NCBI GenBank assembly: GCA_000827205.1
Contig: KN832555.1
Span: 2,943,011-3,007,010 of the forward strand
DNA length: 64,000 bases
DNA from: Plicaturopsis crispa FD-325 SS-3
Taxonomy: Eukaryota; Basidiomycota; Agaricomycetes; Amylocorticiales; Amylocorticiaceae
Direction of reading: 5' to 3'
The notes under the pieces were generated by a model. That model saw only the letters and a program-made list of their open reading frames with translations, ran no database searches and was not told where the DNA came from. Each line of letters opens with the position of its first letter. The stretch's first letter is position 1. Positions 10,465 through 21,825 of the stretch are shown here, piece by piece. A program made the translations under genes and the position numbers.

Positions 10465-13400
10465 CTAGTTGTCCTCTTCCTTCTGCAAAAGGCGCACATG
10501 TGAGGACTTGAGGGCCATTGCCTCCGCAATAGGCTGTCGAATCGTCGAATGGGATGCGGCGCGCGCTTTGATGCCGCAGAGCTCCTTGAAGGCGACCGCA
10601 AATCCGAAAGTATCTTTGTGTTCGGGACGGATGTAGGCATATGACGCCTTAACCTCTTCAACATTTGGAGTGAGGAAACCGAGGAAACCGTCTTCGTCTT
10701 CGAATGGTTGAGGGCCGTTATGAAACGCGCACGCAACCTGGTCATACAGATCGGCTTTCTTCTTCGTCTGGTCATTGTATCGATTCTTGGAGGAAGTCGA
10801 ACCGATCTTGGCGGGTGGCCAATGGGAATTAAAAACTTGTTTGACATGTGAGATGATGCGCTGGAGCTCATGTTCAAGGCCACCGTAAATGTCGGCTGCG
10901 GGGTAGTACTTCACGACTCCGTTTTCCTTGTATGGGATTCTTCCGTACACCCTGATCGCCTCCGATCTTGCAGCCTGCACGGCAGTTTCGTAGGGCAACC
11001 TGAGGTCGTTGTCTGGAACTTTGTGTTGTGTCGGTAGGTGCTCGTATTGTGTAAGGTGGTCGGCGCGTTCCTTTTTACCCACTTCGAGAAGAGCGTCGAG
11101 AACGAAATCTCCGAGCTTTATCGTGTTGCGCTTGGGTGGTTGTTTGGTAGACGGGTCTAGGCATTCTGGTCGGGGTTGTCCAAAAGCTTTCTGATCCTTG
11201 TCAAAAACATCCCGTTTGATGCGAAGGCCTGTCTTGGAAGAATCTAGCTCGGTGGTAAACCTACACCATGCATATGAGTAACAAAAAGGATAGTATATGC
11301 AAATGATGACTCACATATAGGCCAGGCGAATAGTGAACGGGTGGTCATAGCCAAAAATATAGACCGCGTAGTCGTGAAAGGTCGAGTAGAGCCCGACCTT
11401 TGTGTCCGCGAGGCTGAGAAGCAGAATTCCCTGAAATGCCTCTTGAGCTACTTGGGGAGACATATTGCGAATACGGGCCAAAAACGCTGGAACGAGCTCG
11501 ACGTCTTTTTCGAAGTTCTTTTCCAGAAAATCTGGTGGAGCTGGAAAGAATAACGGGTTGACGAATGGCTCGACAAGAGGAAGGAATTTCGTGATCACGA
11601 CGGTGTCTACAATACCAACGTTAGTGTTGCAGTACTTGTTATACATTAATTGTACCTTACCTCCATCATAATCTGAATTGACGGTGCGGGACGCCTGTGA
11701 GCACACGAAGATTATAAGGGGTTACAGGATTGCTCACCTCCACCACCGAGCCAGCTCGCTGCAGACCTTGACCCCTTGGTTGAGAAGACGATAACATTCG
11801 GGTATTCACCGAGAGCGGGATGATTAACGGCCTTCATCTGAATGGCAGTAAATCTTAGGATTGTGTTCATCCATGCACAGATGCGCGGCTTACCTTTCTT
11901 ACATCTGATGGTAGGCGAGCAGGATTGCGGTAGACCTGCGGGACGTGATCGTAAGGAAAGCGGCAGAGCCAGGAGGCAATTTGGCGAAACTTACGAGTAC
12001 ATCTCCGGTGTATATTTCCCCAGACGTGGTCCGGAAGTACAACTCGCCCTCTTCCAGCACACCGTACGGATCTGAAGTACACCGGATTAATAGCAGCCTG
12101 TGATGGAGCACAAAAAGCTCACCCGGTATACAAAACGCTTCAGCTGATTCGGGAAGAGTAATGTGATACTCATTGACATACGAGTCGAGGATATACTTCA
12201 AAATCAACTGTAGCTTCGTATACAGCAAAGGCGAATACTGGTGATTGAATCCTGATTGGAGCATCTCGTAAGCAGCCTCGTATATGGAGCGAGGTGCCTT
12301 GTTGTAGTCACTGCGACCGGGGATGTCAGTGACACCATCTTCTGCCGAGTCCTCCTCATCGTCAGGTCCGAGATCGTCGTTGCCAAAGTCGCGTCCCGCC
12401 AGACCGTACGCCCGAGCAAGTCCCTTGGACTGGCGCTGAAGCCGCGCGCCTACCACGTGACCCGCTTTGTCGACAGCGTCCAGTAGCACGGTCTGGGCTG
12501 CGACCGACGGGCGCATCTCCATGAACTTTTTGGCCTCTTCTGCCATCGTCAACCTCATCAGGTCGATAAAAGCACCATGGGGGACACAATTGTGCGCCAT
12601 GTTAATAATGGATTGTCGCGACGAACGAGCGGGCTCGGTCACACGGTCGGGGGCTAGGAAATTGAATATCTTGTGCGAGCGATAGTTCTTGACAGCTGGT
12701 GAAAACTGGATCTTCCGCTGCGAAGATCGGATCCAGATGCGAGGTGGGTTTTTGGTGTCACGATCGTCCGGATGAAGGGTCCACAGGCCCTTAGAGCCAG
12801 CGATGCGGCCCTGTACAGCGGTGGGACGAAGATTGTATCTGAAAAACTGCTTGATCGCTTCTAGACCGCTGAGGTTGATGAAGCCGCAACCATCTGTCAT
12901 GATTTCTTCCGCCTGGGGTTTTCCCTGGTGAGGTGCATCTAGGACAGCTTCAGGACGCAGTGCGCAGAATATGGCGAGCTAAAGTGACCTACACTCGTCG
13001 TCAATGAAAAGAATGTTTTCAGCGTCGAATTCCAGGGCCGGAACCGATGTCGACAGATACAGCGTTAACCGCGTTGACCACTTCCTGATAGGCTACAAAA
13101 CACGATGAATACATTTTAGACTCCGGAAAGCAATGCTAACTCACTTGTTTGTCGTTGACATGGAGCGGGTTGGCCCAGTTAATGAAGTCCTCAAGCGAGA
13201 TACGAGAGTCGTCCGCAAAGGACGAAGGTCGTTCGTGCTTTCTTTCGTAGTCTTCGTTTATTTCCATCAGGTACACGCTCCGGTCTTTTGCATGGAACGG
13301 AACGAACATGCGTCCACAAAGGACGAACCGCTGCTGCAGGAACTGCCGCACTTGTGCACCTCTAGAACGCATCAAGTCTGCGGGCACGCGGATCTGCAGC

Positions 13401-14827
13401 ATCCGCCGAGACGATAAAAACCGGGCAGCGGCGGTCGACTTGCGCATCTCCATCTTCTCCAGTCGAATCGTCAACTCCTTGTTGTTGTTGTCGAGGGCGA
13501 CACGGGCAACCTGCTGGATTTTCCCGCCATACCAGTCTTCCACGCCTTCCCATTCACCCATGAGGCCCAAACCTCGACCGAGGCCTTCCTCGAGAGCGGC
13601 TTGTTCGCGGTCCAGTTCTTTCCTGCAAGATTCTGTTAGCTTACCCAGCCGATGCCGTCCATTTTCACAAGCTTACCAAACGTGAACACCATCCGACGAT
13701 GCAGGAGCCGACATTATGACATGGCGTACGAGGGGTGCAGCCTGGACATTTGGCCCGCGGAGGTCGCTCAGAAGTTTGGCGCCATTGCGCTTTAATTGAT
13801 CCCAGGTCCAGTGTCCTTGAGTGATCCCCCGCGCGATCTCGTATTGTGTTCCCCAATTCAATCCCTTCTTATCCATGATTTCCTGCACAAGGGCATCATG
13901 AGCGATAACGAAGGTGTTTAGGGCGGTGCCCCAAGGCGTAGATGGCATGGGTATAGCTAGTGCGGGTAAGGGCGGCTCTGACATATACGGTGCGCGCGGG
14001 GCTTGGGTGTAAGGTGAGGGTTTCGCCGACGAGGGTGCAGCGGGGCGAGCAATTGGCCGCGCGGGGGTTGGTGAATCCCGAAACACGCTCGGCTCGTCCA
14101 CCGGCGAGGAGAACGAGGGGGGCTGAGTCCTGGCTGGGGTCATGACAACGTCGTCGTTTAGCCAAGGCATGTCCCCATTCACGGGCTTTGCAGTTTTCCG
14201 GACTTTCGAGGACGACTGTGAGCCGCTTCCCTGTCCGTGTAGAAGCTCGAAGCTTCGTTTGCGTCCGCTCGGGCCTGCGGTAGGCATGGATTTGGTAGAT
14301 TCAAGGGAATCCATGGATGTAGTACGCGAATCTACCAGCATACTAGACCCTGAAGTTGAATCCGTTGACACGGAGTCGAAAGATTCTCCGTGCTTTAGCG
14401 GCGACGAGAATCCCATACGCCGCCTGACTCTAGAGACCACAGGCGAGACGGGCGGCGCTAAAGTTCAAGTCTCAGGTATTGTGTTTTGTATGATTTTCAA
14501 AGATGAACTCACACATCGTTTTCTCGCGACATGCTGCCTCGATGAGCTGACGTCGAGCTGACGAGCCCGGACTAGGTTGTGGAAAAGATTTCGGAGTGCT
14601 CACAGGTGAGTTGAGCGTCTTCATTGGCTTAACCGGAGATGCCAACGCTGCTGCAGTGGCTATGAGCGCCTGGTATAGTTCATCTTAGGAGTGCTGCACT
14701 CACGGATTGCATCCCAGCCGTCTTCGTCGATGGCGCGTATCTGCGAATCGCCAGGATAGTCCTCCTCGCTTGCGTCTTGGATCTCTTCTTCTTCAGGCCA
14801 GTCGAACTCCGCGTCGTCGTTCTGCAT
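10465..14827 (-). CDS. Eukaryotic RNA-dependent RNA polymerase (RdRP, quelling/RNAi type)
   Basis: Copies single-stranded RNA into double-stranded RNA for Dicer in fungal RNA silencing. ATG 14827 opens an acidic N-terminus (FDWPEEEEIQDASEED), then a long Ser/Pro-rich region (about 14440-13960). The RdRP fold follows: MTDGCGFINLSGL at 12900, RIAGSKGLW near 12800, and FCIPGELFVLHHRL with GDVLVSFAKLPPG. The double-psi-beta-barrel catalytic loop D-Y-D-G-D is split by an intron at 11607-11660. The last Asp codon is made of base 11661 plus bases 11605-11606, so the active site is complete once spliced. Downstream VVITKFLPLVEPFVNP and the helical C-terminus end at 10465. Around ten introns; about 1,270 residues expected. 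No Dicer or Argonaute gene lies in this window. Confidence 0.9.
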
Positions 14828-15555
14828 TTGAAGCAGTCAGCAAGTTGACCTGCCAGTCCAACCATGGACGAAACGCATACAATTATCATTTTCTTCCACT
14901 ATAAGTGAACTTGATTTCTCGAGATCGATAGGAAGGGGATGAGGGGAAAGAGGAACCGCCAGCCGAGAATAAATAGACCTGTCGAAAGAGAGTTCAATCA
15001 ATTGCAAGGGGTTCCCTCTACTACGAATTCGAACGCGACGCGGCGCACGTGAGACTGCCATTTCAAGCGCCCTGTTCGCTTTCGCTAGCATGAGGCTCGC
15101 ACACAACTTCGCATTTCAAAAAGTAGGATTGCGACGCAGTTGAGCAAGAGGTCTCATTCAGAACTTCCTGAGGTTTGCGACGAGGCAATGATCATGAGGC
15201 ATTACATTGGGATAGCTTCAGACTAACGCTATAATTAAGATATGGACCAGCTGGCCAAAGGATTGAGTAGAAAACGGACAGTAGCGTCAGGTATCATCAT
15301 ATACGTGTGGAGGACTGCATCACAGGGCACAGTCCACCAGAAAAGCGTCGTGCATATGCATGGAGAAGCATCCGTCATCTGTTCCCAAGCCTCAAAAGAG
15401 GACGTAGCTGCGAGGAGAGATGTGTGCAGTAGATGATGGACCAAGTCAAAAAAAAGAGTAACTGTCCATATAGCAAGAATGCGAAACGAAGGGAAGAAAG
15501 CCATGAAGAGAGCGGTCCGCGCAGGAGATCAACAATACAAATGTCCACTATTCAC
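14828..15555. other. Intergenic gap, RdRP promoter and chitin synthase 3' flank
   Basis: Minus-strand genes flank both sides, so this holds the chitin synthase 3' end and the RdRP upstream region. A minus-strand frame at 14837-15106 is open but cannot be spliced in phase to the RdRP. Nothing else is recognised. Confidence 0.4.
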
Positions 15556-18500
15556 TCAGCTGTAGCCACTGCCATAAGGTCCCGATTGTGGAGGCGCCGC
15601 TCCCGGTGGAAGGTTGTACGTAGACCCTCGAGAGTAGCGATTCTGGTTGGGCGTCTGCGATGACGAACGTCGGTTCGGTGCCCTTGACACCCGACGAACG
15701 CCCTCCGGCCCAGGCACTGGTCCTCCGTCGGAGAGACTGACGCCCCGTCCCTGCATTTGCTGCTGTTGCTGGCGGGAGATAGCGGCACTGGTCGGGCCGC
15801 GACCGTACTCCAAAGGCTCGGCACTGTAGCTAGCGTGCTCGTCGTATCCAACGGTCTGCGGTTCAGAGTTGCGGAACGGATTCTGCGTCTCGCCAGGGTA
15901 CTGAGAGCCGACTGTATTGTTTCGAAGGACAGCATTGTTGTTGCCTGCAGCTCGAGAAACTTGAGACTCGAAGTTCGATTGATATCTGCGGTCGGGCTCC
16001 TGGTCTGACTGAGGGCTGGGAATGAGACGTTGGTGCGAGCCAGATGCCATGTCCGACATGTAATTGTCTTCGCTAGAACGTGATATACCGGCGGACGAGC
16101 TGTTTGTTAGCGAGGTAGTTGGCCTGTTGACGGCCAACGGCGCAGGTAACATGAGGAGGGTGTTGCTATCCTGCCGTGGGCGAGGACCGCTAGCATATGT
16201 GCCAGATTCCAATGTGCTCGAATCGAATCCTTGCGACGGAGCGTGATATGTGTCCGAGTTGGAGGCCAGCGAATATCGGTTGTTACCGTCCGGACTGTCA
16301 AAAAATTGAGTACTGCGATTAAAAAAGAGAGATGCGTTTGAGCATACCGTTTCTCCCAGTATGTAGAATCTCTGGACTGTGTTCCACTCTTCCACCGCCT
16401 GTCACGTTCGAATTCGGCCCAGCGTTTCATCACGATATGCGAGGAGTCGAACTCGCCCTCCTTGTCGTGGCCGCCACCAGTGTCACCAGCAACCTTCCTT
16501 GTCTGACCCCACGAGAAGTCATCAAAGTGCCAGAATGAGTAAGCGGGCAAGATGCCGTTCCAGATGGGCAACGAGAGCAGGTAGACAAGCATCCACCCGA
16601 CGTAAGACCATTTGCGAGATGTGATGACGATGAGGATACCCGGGAGACCGAGAACGACGGCGAGTAGGATAAGGGGGATAGTGGTGTTCGCCCCGCCAGG
16701 GATGATAGAGACGATGATAAGGTAGAGTGTGAATGTGATGGCGGCGGGTAAAACGAGGGTACCGGCGAGCTCCATTCCTACGACGAATTGCATAGAGAAA
16801 CAGAATGTACCGCACAGATCGCGTACAAGAATAAGCTCCGATAGATTGTGGACGGTCGAGTTGATCCATCGACGGCGTTGGGAGAGTAGCACGCGGAAGG
16901 TGTCCGGGACGACGGTCTTGCAAACAGCCTGAGGACAGAACATGTTCTTCCGCTTCGGGAACGTCTTGAGCATCAGCGTCGTGAGGTAGCGATCCTCCCC
17001 AAGTAGCAGCAGGTTCTTCTTGTGCAACGTGTCGACGACGTTCTCCGAATAGTGCTCGACGATGTCGGGGTTCGCGAGGATAGGAACCCAGTAGCCAGAA
17101 TCACCCTTCGGCGCCTTAATCCGGTACATGCTGAAGCAACCGGGAAGACAGGTAACGCCACCGAACATGGACTCAAAAGCCTTCGTCATATGATGCGAGA
17201 TATAGTACTCGAAGACTGAAAACACACGGTTAGCGGACGAAAGGCAAGCACGAGGAAAAGATACACCACTCACCCTGCATCATCGTGACGAAAGTCTCGC
17301 CCTTGTTGGCAATCTTCGTCTCGCCACAAAGGCCCATGATCTCCTCGTCGTGCACACAACAGGACACCATGCGCGTTAACGAATCAGGGAAAACCTTCGT
17401 GTCCGCATCGACACAGAGCACGAGCTCATACCGATCCGGGCTGACACCCGTCACCCGCCACAACGAGTTGAAGAACTCGTACTCGAACGTCGTCATCCGC
17501 TCGTCGAACATGACCTTCTGGAGGAACGCCATGAGCACGATCTGGGAGTCGCGCTTGCCGCGGTTGCCTGGCTTCGCGTCGTGCGCCTCGAGGGGGTTAC
17601 CGCATTTCTCAACGAGAACCATGGGCACCCGCTGCTGCTTAGACCGCTCCGTAGTGGCGTCATCATAGTCATAAAAGCCAGCGTACACTTTTGCCATGTT
17701 GTGCCGCTTGTGCCCATCCGCGATGGCGACATACGAATGCGGCTCAACCTCGTGCGGCGGGATAATGAACTCCTTCATCATTGACAGACAAATCTCAGGT
17801 GTGGTCATGTCGTTCCCGGCACCCTTCACGAGTCCGTCTGCGATGACGAGGATAACCTTGTGGCTGTTCGGATAGTCGGTAGTGGCGAGTGAGTCGATGG
17901 TGGTCCGTAGACCTTCAACGGATTCGGAGTAGGCGGTAACGAGGCAAATGGTGTGAGCGAGAGGGAAGTTAAATGGCTCGTAGTCGGGAGGGGGCTGTGG
18001 CACCACGTTGTGTAGCGGGAACGGACAAGGGTTATCGGCGAATGCACCTCGTGACGAGTCACCACCCAGAGACATGGTGCTACGCGACTGGCGATATCCT
18101 GGGGAATCGGGCGGTGTGCCTTTACCTCCCTTGCCGGACGCGGTGGACAGACCTGATCCATATGTCGTCGACCGCTTGTACGCCGCGGAAGACGCGTCCA
18201 GCATGCCGTATGCGGTAGTCGGTCGCTGGTTCTTGTCGGACGGCGTGAATCGCGAGTAGCTTGGGAGGAAGGTCTTTTTGTTCCCTTTGCCTGCTGCCTG
18301 CCCGTTCTTCGACACGTTCGGCCGGTATGAGCTGGGAGCAGGGCGGTAGATGTCGTTGGTCCAGTTCTCAATCTCGGCAGAGCGCTGCATACGCTGCTCG
18401 TACGTCTCTCTCGGAAAATTCCCGAGCTTCCACGAGAAGAACCAAGCGAACATGACGGCCATACCGAAGCGAATGGAAACGACTCCAATGATAAAGACGA

Positions 18501-20147
18501 GCGACACATAGAGCACGACCTGGGATGCGACGCAGCCGATGCTGTTCGTGTCGATGAAACCCACGGTGACGATGTCCTGCAGGCAGTGCCCGAGGGTGCG
18601 CTGGTTGGTACGCAGGAAATACATCGAAAGATCCTTTCCGTTGAATGTCCCATTGGCGTGGGCCATCTGGTCAAAGATCGCGGGGTAGTTGACTTGTGCT
18701 TTGCTTAGCCATTGCAGGAGGTCGAAATCTAGCACGGAGCTACAACAATCAAAAGCGGTTAGCATACATAACGACCCCGAACCGAACCTGACTTACCCTT
18801 CAAAAACAGCGAGGTTCCGACTCGAGCTGTGCACATCCTCCCATTGATAGTAGACTTGACCCTGCGGGGTTAGGGCGGAAAGACCGTTCCGCGCGGTACT
18901 GCTGAGATGGCAGCTTGTGCCAGACTCATAGCCAGTGAGGTTGACACCTGTGGTGCCAAACTGGTCGTATATGTTACAGGGGAAGTACCAGTCCAGGGAG
19001 CCTCCGGAGCCAGAAATGCTCGAACCGGATGCCTTCGTGATGAGCCCATAGCAGTTCTGGTTTGTCTTCTGGAACATAAAGGACAGATCCCCTCCGGCAG
19101 CATTCCAGCCACCTTCGAGCAACGGGTTTGTCTGCCCGTTGAAGTCCGACCCAGCGGCGGGGTGTTTGAAGTTCGAGAAATCGTAATCTTGGCCATGGAT
19201 GATGACGGACCCGTTCCCAATCGATCCCGAGTGAAAACGATTAGGAGGTGTGCCACACACACTTTCGGTGAATCCGAATGTGAGGAAACCGACGCCCGCC
19301 ATCAAGACGAGGATGATGCTCATCAGGCCCATTTTCTCGCGCCACGCTCGCTGTTGCTCCGGAGTCTTGATTCCTATACAAACTTTGAGCGTCATAGAGC
19401 CAGAGTATGAGAGCAAACGCACCACAAGTTTTTAGGATCACGCCTGGGAAACAGCACGTCAGGAGGTAGCAATAAATCATCCATGGTCCTTTCGGTCCAG
19501 GGCCAATGTCACCCAGGCAGCAGACTCGATCGTCGGGGACGGCTGGAGCAGGCGTCGCAGCTGATGTTGACTGAGGCCGTTTTCTGCGGAGAGTGGCACC
19601 ACGTTTAAAGAGCGCCAGACCTGATTCGTGCACATCCTCTTCCCGCGCTAGCAGTGAGCGACCTCTCCGAAGGGGACCTTCGGTTTGGGGGTAGTTCCCA
19701 GTGGCTGTATGAGAAAACTAAAATGAGCGATATTGAACAGAGTGAGACTTCAAAGCACGCACTGGAAGGAAATACTCGACCGCCGCCTTCATTTTCCATC
19801 TGTGCGACATGGCTACGGTAATGCCACTGGCGATGACCAGGCTCGATCTTCTCCCTATCTGGCCTAACGAGACTCTTTTTCCTACCGACGCGCGAGGGGT
19901 CGAATTCTGCGCTCTCGGGATCATTGCCGGTAGTAAATTGAGTTTGGTATGGCGAGGGCAGAGTCCGCTGACGCTGGGAGTCTAGCGGGCCTGTTCTATC
20001 ACCACGCTCGACATTCTGAAAGGACACGCCGTGCTGCTGATTGGGCGGTCTCTGCGGCTGATCAGGGTAGGAGGGTGGTTCGGGCGGGGCTTGCTGCTGG
20101 TGTGTTGGGCGAGCTGAGCGAGGCGGTCGCTGCTCACGGTAGTCCAT
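15556..20147 (-). CDS. Class IV chitin synthase (Chs3-like, division 2)
   Basis: Membrane glycosyltransferase that polymerises N-acetylglucosamine from UDP-GlcNAc into cell-wall chitin. ATG 20147 opens a Pro/Gln-rich cytosolic tail. A first membrane span follows ([17 protein letters not shown], about 19470), then a second ([20 protein letters not shown], about 19330). Next comes a lumenal region resembling the cytochrome-b5-like domain of this class. The GT2 core starts near 17960 ([20 protein letters not shown]), with [29 protein letters not shown] and the chitin synthase signature QRRRW at 16866-16880. Several C-terminal spans follow, then a Ser/Gln-rich tail to 15556. The length of roughly 1,400 residues and the lack of a myosin head point to class IV rather than class V or VII. 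Confidence 0.93.
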
Positions 20148-20834
20148 GTCGACCAGACGAGAATCGGACGCTGAAGACGCCGATACTCAGACAGCGCCGA
20201 GCAAGACGATGATGAGGAGGAGGAAAGAGGCAAATGCGAAAGTTGTCCAGCAACGAGACAACGAGCGAGGTGTGTGGTTTGTATGACAGGCCAACGGCGT
20301 GAACACGGCTTCATCATGCTCCCAAATTCCCTTTTCTGGACGTTTTCGGCTTGTACGCCACAAACGCATACGCCATTTTCTGCCTCTGAAATTTGTTACA
20401 CGAAGGGTGCATTCGGTACATACGCATGTAGCTCAAAAAACAGTATCTACGCTGCAGATTTGTCTGCATGTGCAGACCAATGTAAAATTGCTTTGTCTCT
20501 GCAAAGACTTTTGCTTTCCGACGGCTGGTCATCGCATCGTCACCAATCGTGATCTTGGACGGAAACTTGCGCGATCGCAGTGGGAAGAGAAAAGGACGGA
20601 CTAGGGACGGACCAATACGGACGTTCAACGGACATTCACCGGCGCCCCTCTTGTCAGCACGATTGACGAGAAAAAGTTTGCCATTCGAGCTGGGCGCTAA
20701 ATTTCAGCCCCGATGAGAAAGAGGAAACATCGATTGTGTCGCCGTAGAGCATCCCAAATATATCTTCCTGACAGTGCCATGCAGCGCAAGAGAGGTGTCT
20801 CGTTGAGGCTGGAGCTCCCCATCCCGCCTAGCCA
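20148..20834. other. Intergenic gap, chitin synthase promoter and NOP10 3' flank
   Basis: Upstream region of the chitin synthase gene and downstream of NOP10, both on the minus strand. No gene, repeat or RNA is recognised. Confidence 0.4.
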
Positions 20835-21150
20835 TTATAACGGCTTGCTGGGAAGTTGTGTCAGGAGCACATTGAAGCGCTTTTTAATGGTCACTCGGTG
20901 ACGCGAGAACTTGTCGTCGGGAGAGAATCGCGCTATTGGAAGAAAACCACATAGGTACGCTGCTTTCAAAAGTACAGAGGATGAGCAAGGGCTCACCAGG
21001 ATGGGCGGACTTTGTGATCCTGCCTGCATCGGTAATTTTCTAGTTTTTTGAGCATCAGCCGAGAGGTAATTTACAGACAGATACAAAAGCACTAACTTTG
21101 AGAGTGTACACTCTGTTTCCAGACTCGTCTATGGTGTACATGAGATGCAT
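20835..21150 (-). CDS. NOP10: Nop10, H/ACA snoRNP core protein
   Basis: Core subunit of H/ACA ribonucleoproteins, which guide rRNA pseudouridylation; it binds the pseudouridine synthase Cbf5. Three exons (21150-21097, 21039-20997 and 20932-20835) join to 195 bases, or 64 codons plus stop, the usual Nop10 length. The spliced product starts [18 protein letters not shown] and continues with [17 protein letters not shown] and [11 protein letters not shown], the family's signature. Both introns are GT-AG and keep phase; the second splits the Ala codon of HPARFSPDD. Each exon is too short to stand out as an open frame, so this gene is easily missed. A very firm call. Confidence 0.97.
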
Positions 21151-21825
21151 GATGGCGAATGCAAGGTGAGTCGTTGAGTGTGTTGCAGACTTGCAGTAGG
21201 AAACTGGCGGGAAAGAAAGCTCAAGTGGCTGAGATCTTTTACCACGTGGCTCACGAGATTGACGCGCCACAATTTACCGACGCGTCCTGCGCCTCGCCAC
21301 TCCCAAGTCAAAGACCCAAATTTAAGAACAGATGTCGATGAAACCTTGGTCCTTGTTTGTTTATCGATAATAGCTGCGCACTCTCTGCAAAAATAAATGA
21401 TGCGAGGAATAAACTACCTCGCTGATAGGCATTATATTTACATTGCCAGGGAAGAGGGATACATGAAGTTCGACGTAGAAGGGTGTACATCATTACACCA
21501 AAAGCGAGAAACGAGAAAACTGTGAGGGACCGTGGGGGTAAAACAAAGATGAATGCGATGCGCAAGTAGCAGGCCAATAGATAGGTATCGTTGCATACGG
21601 ATGGAGATAGTTCAGAATGTGGGGTAAAAATGGAAGATGAAATATGTGGGGCTCCAATGTCCGCAGTCCTTCACGGCACCGGGAAAAGCATACGTCGAAA
21701 ACAATTAAGTAGGGCAGACAGTTGTTGTCCATGGATGATAATGTAAATGCGCTCTGCAACGTCCTCTAGGATCGTCCCTTGTTGACCGGAGCATAATGAA
21801 GGAGGACGCACAAGAGAACGCGCCT
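21151..21825. other. Intergenic gap, NOP10 promoter and 3' flank of the next gene
   Basis: Holds the NOP10 upstream region (about 21151-21330) and the 3' flank of the disordered-protein gene. No further feature is recognised. Confidence 0.4.

Noticed and set aside
11311-11706. RNA-dependent RNA polymerase with a mutated catalytic motif (D-Y-D-G-G)
   Set aside because: A GT-AG intron sits in the last codon; spliced, the motif is complete D-Y-D-G-D.
14837-15106. Minus-strand ORF as first exon of the RdRP
   Set aside because: No donor gives the right phase (the obvious splice makes a stop), and ATG 14827 opens the acidic exon directly.
10465-20147. RdRP plus chitin synthase as a functional cluster or defence island
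   Set aside because: Adjacent but unrelated core functions; no Dicer, Argonaute, nuclease or toxin-like gene is nearby.
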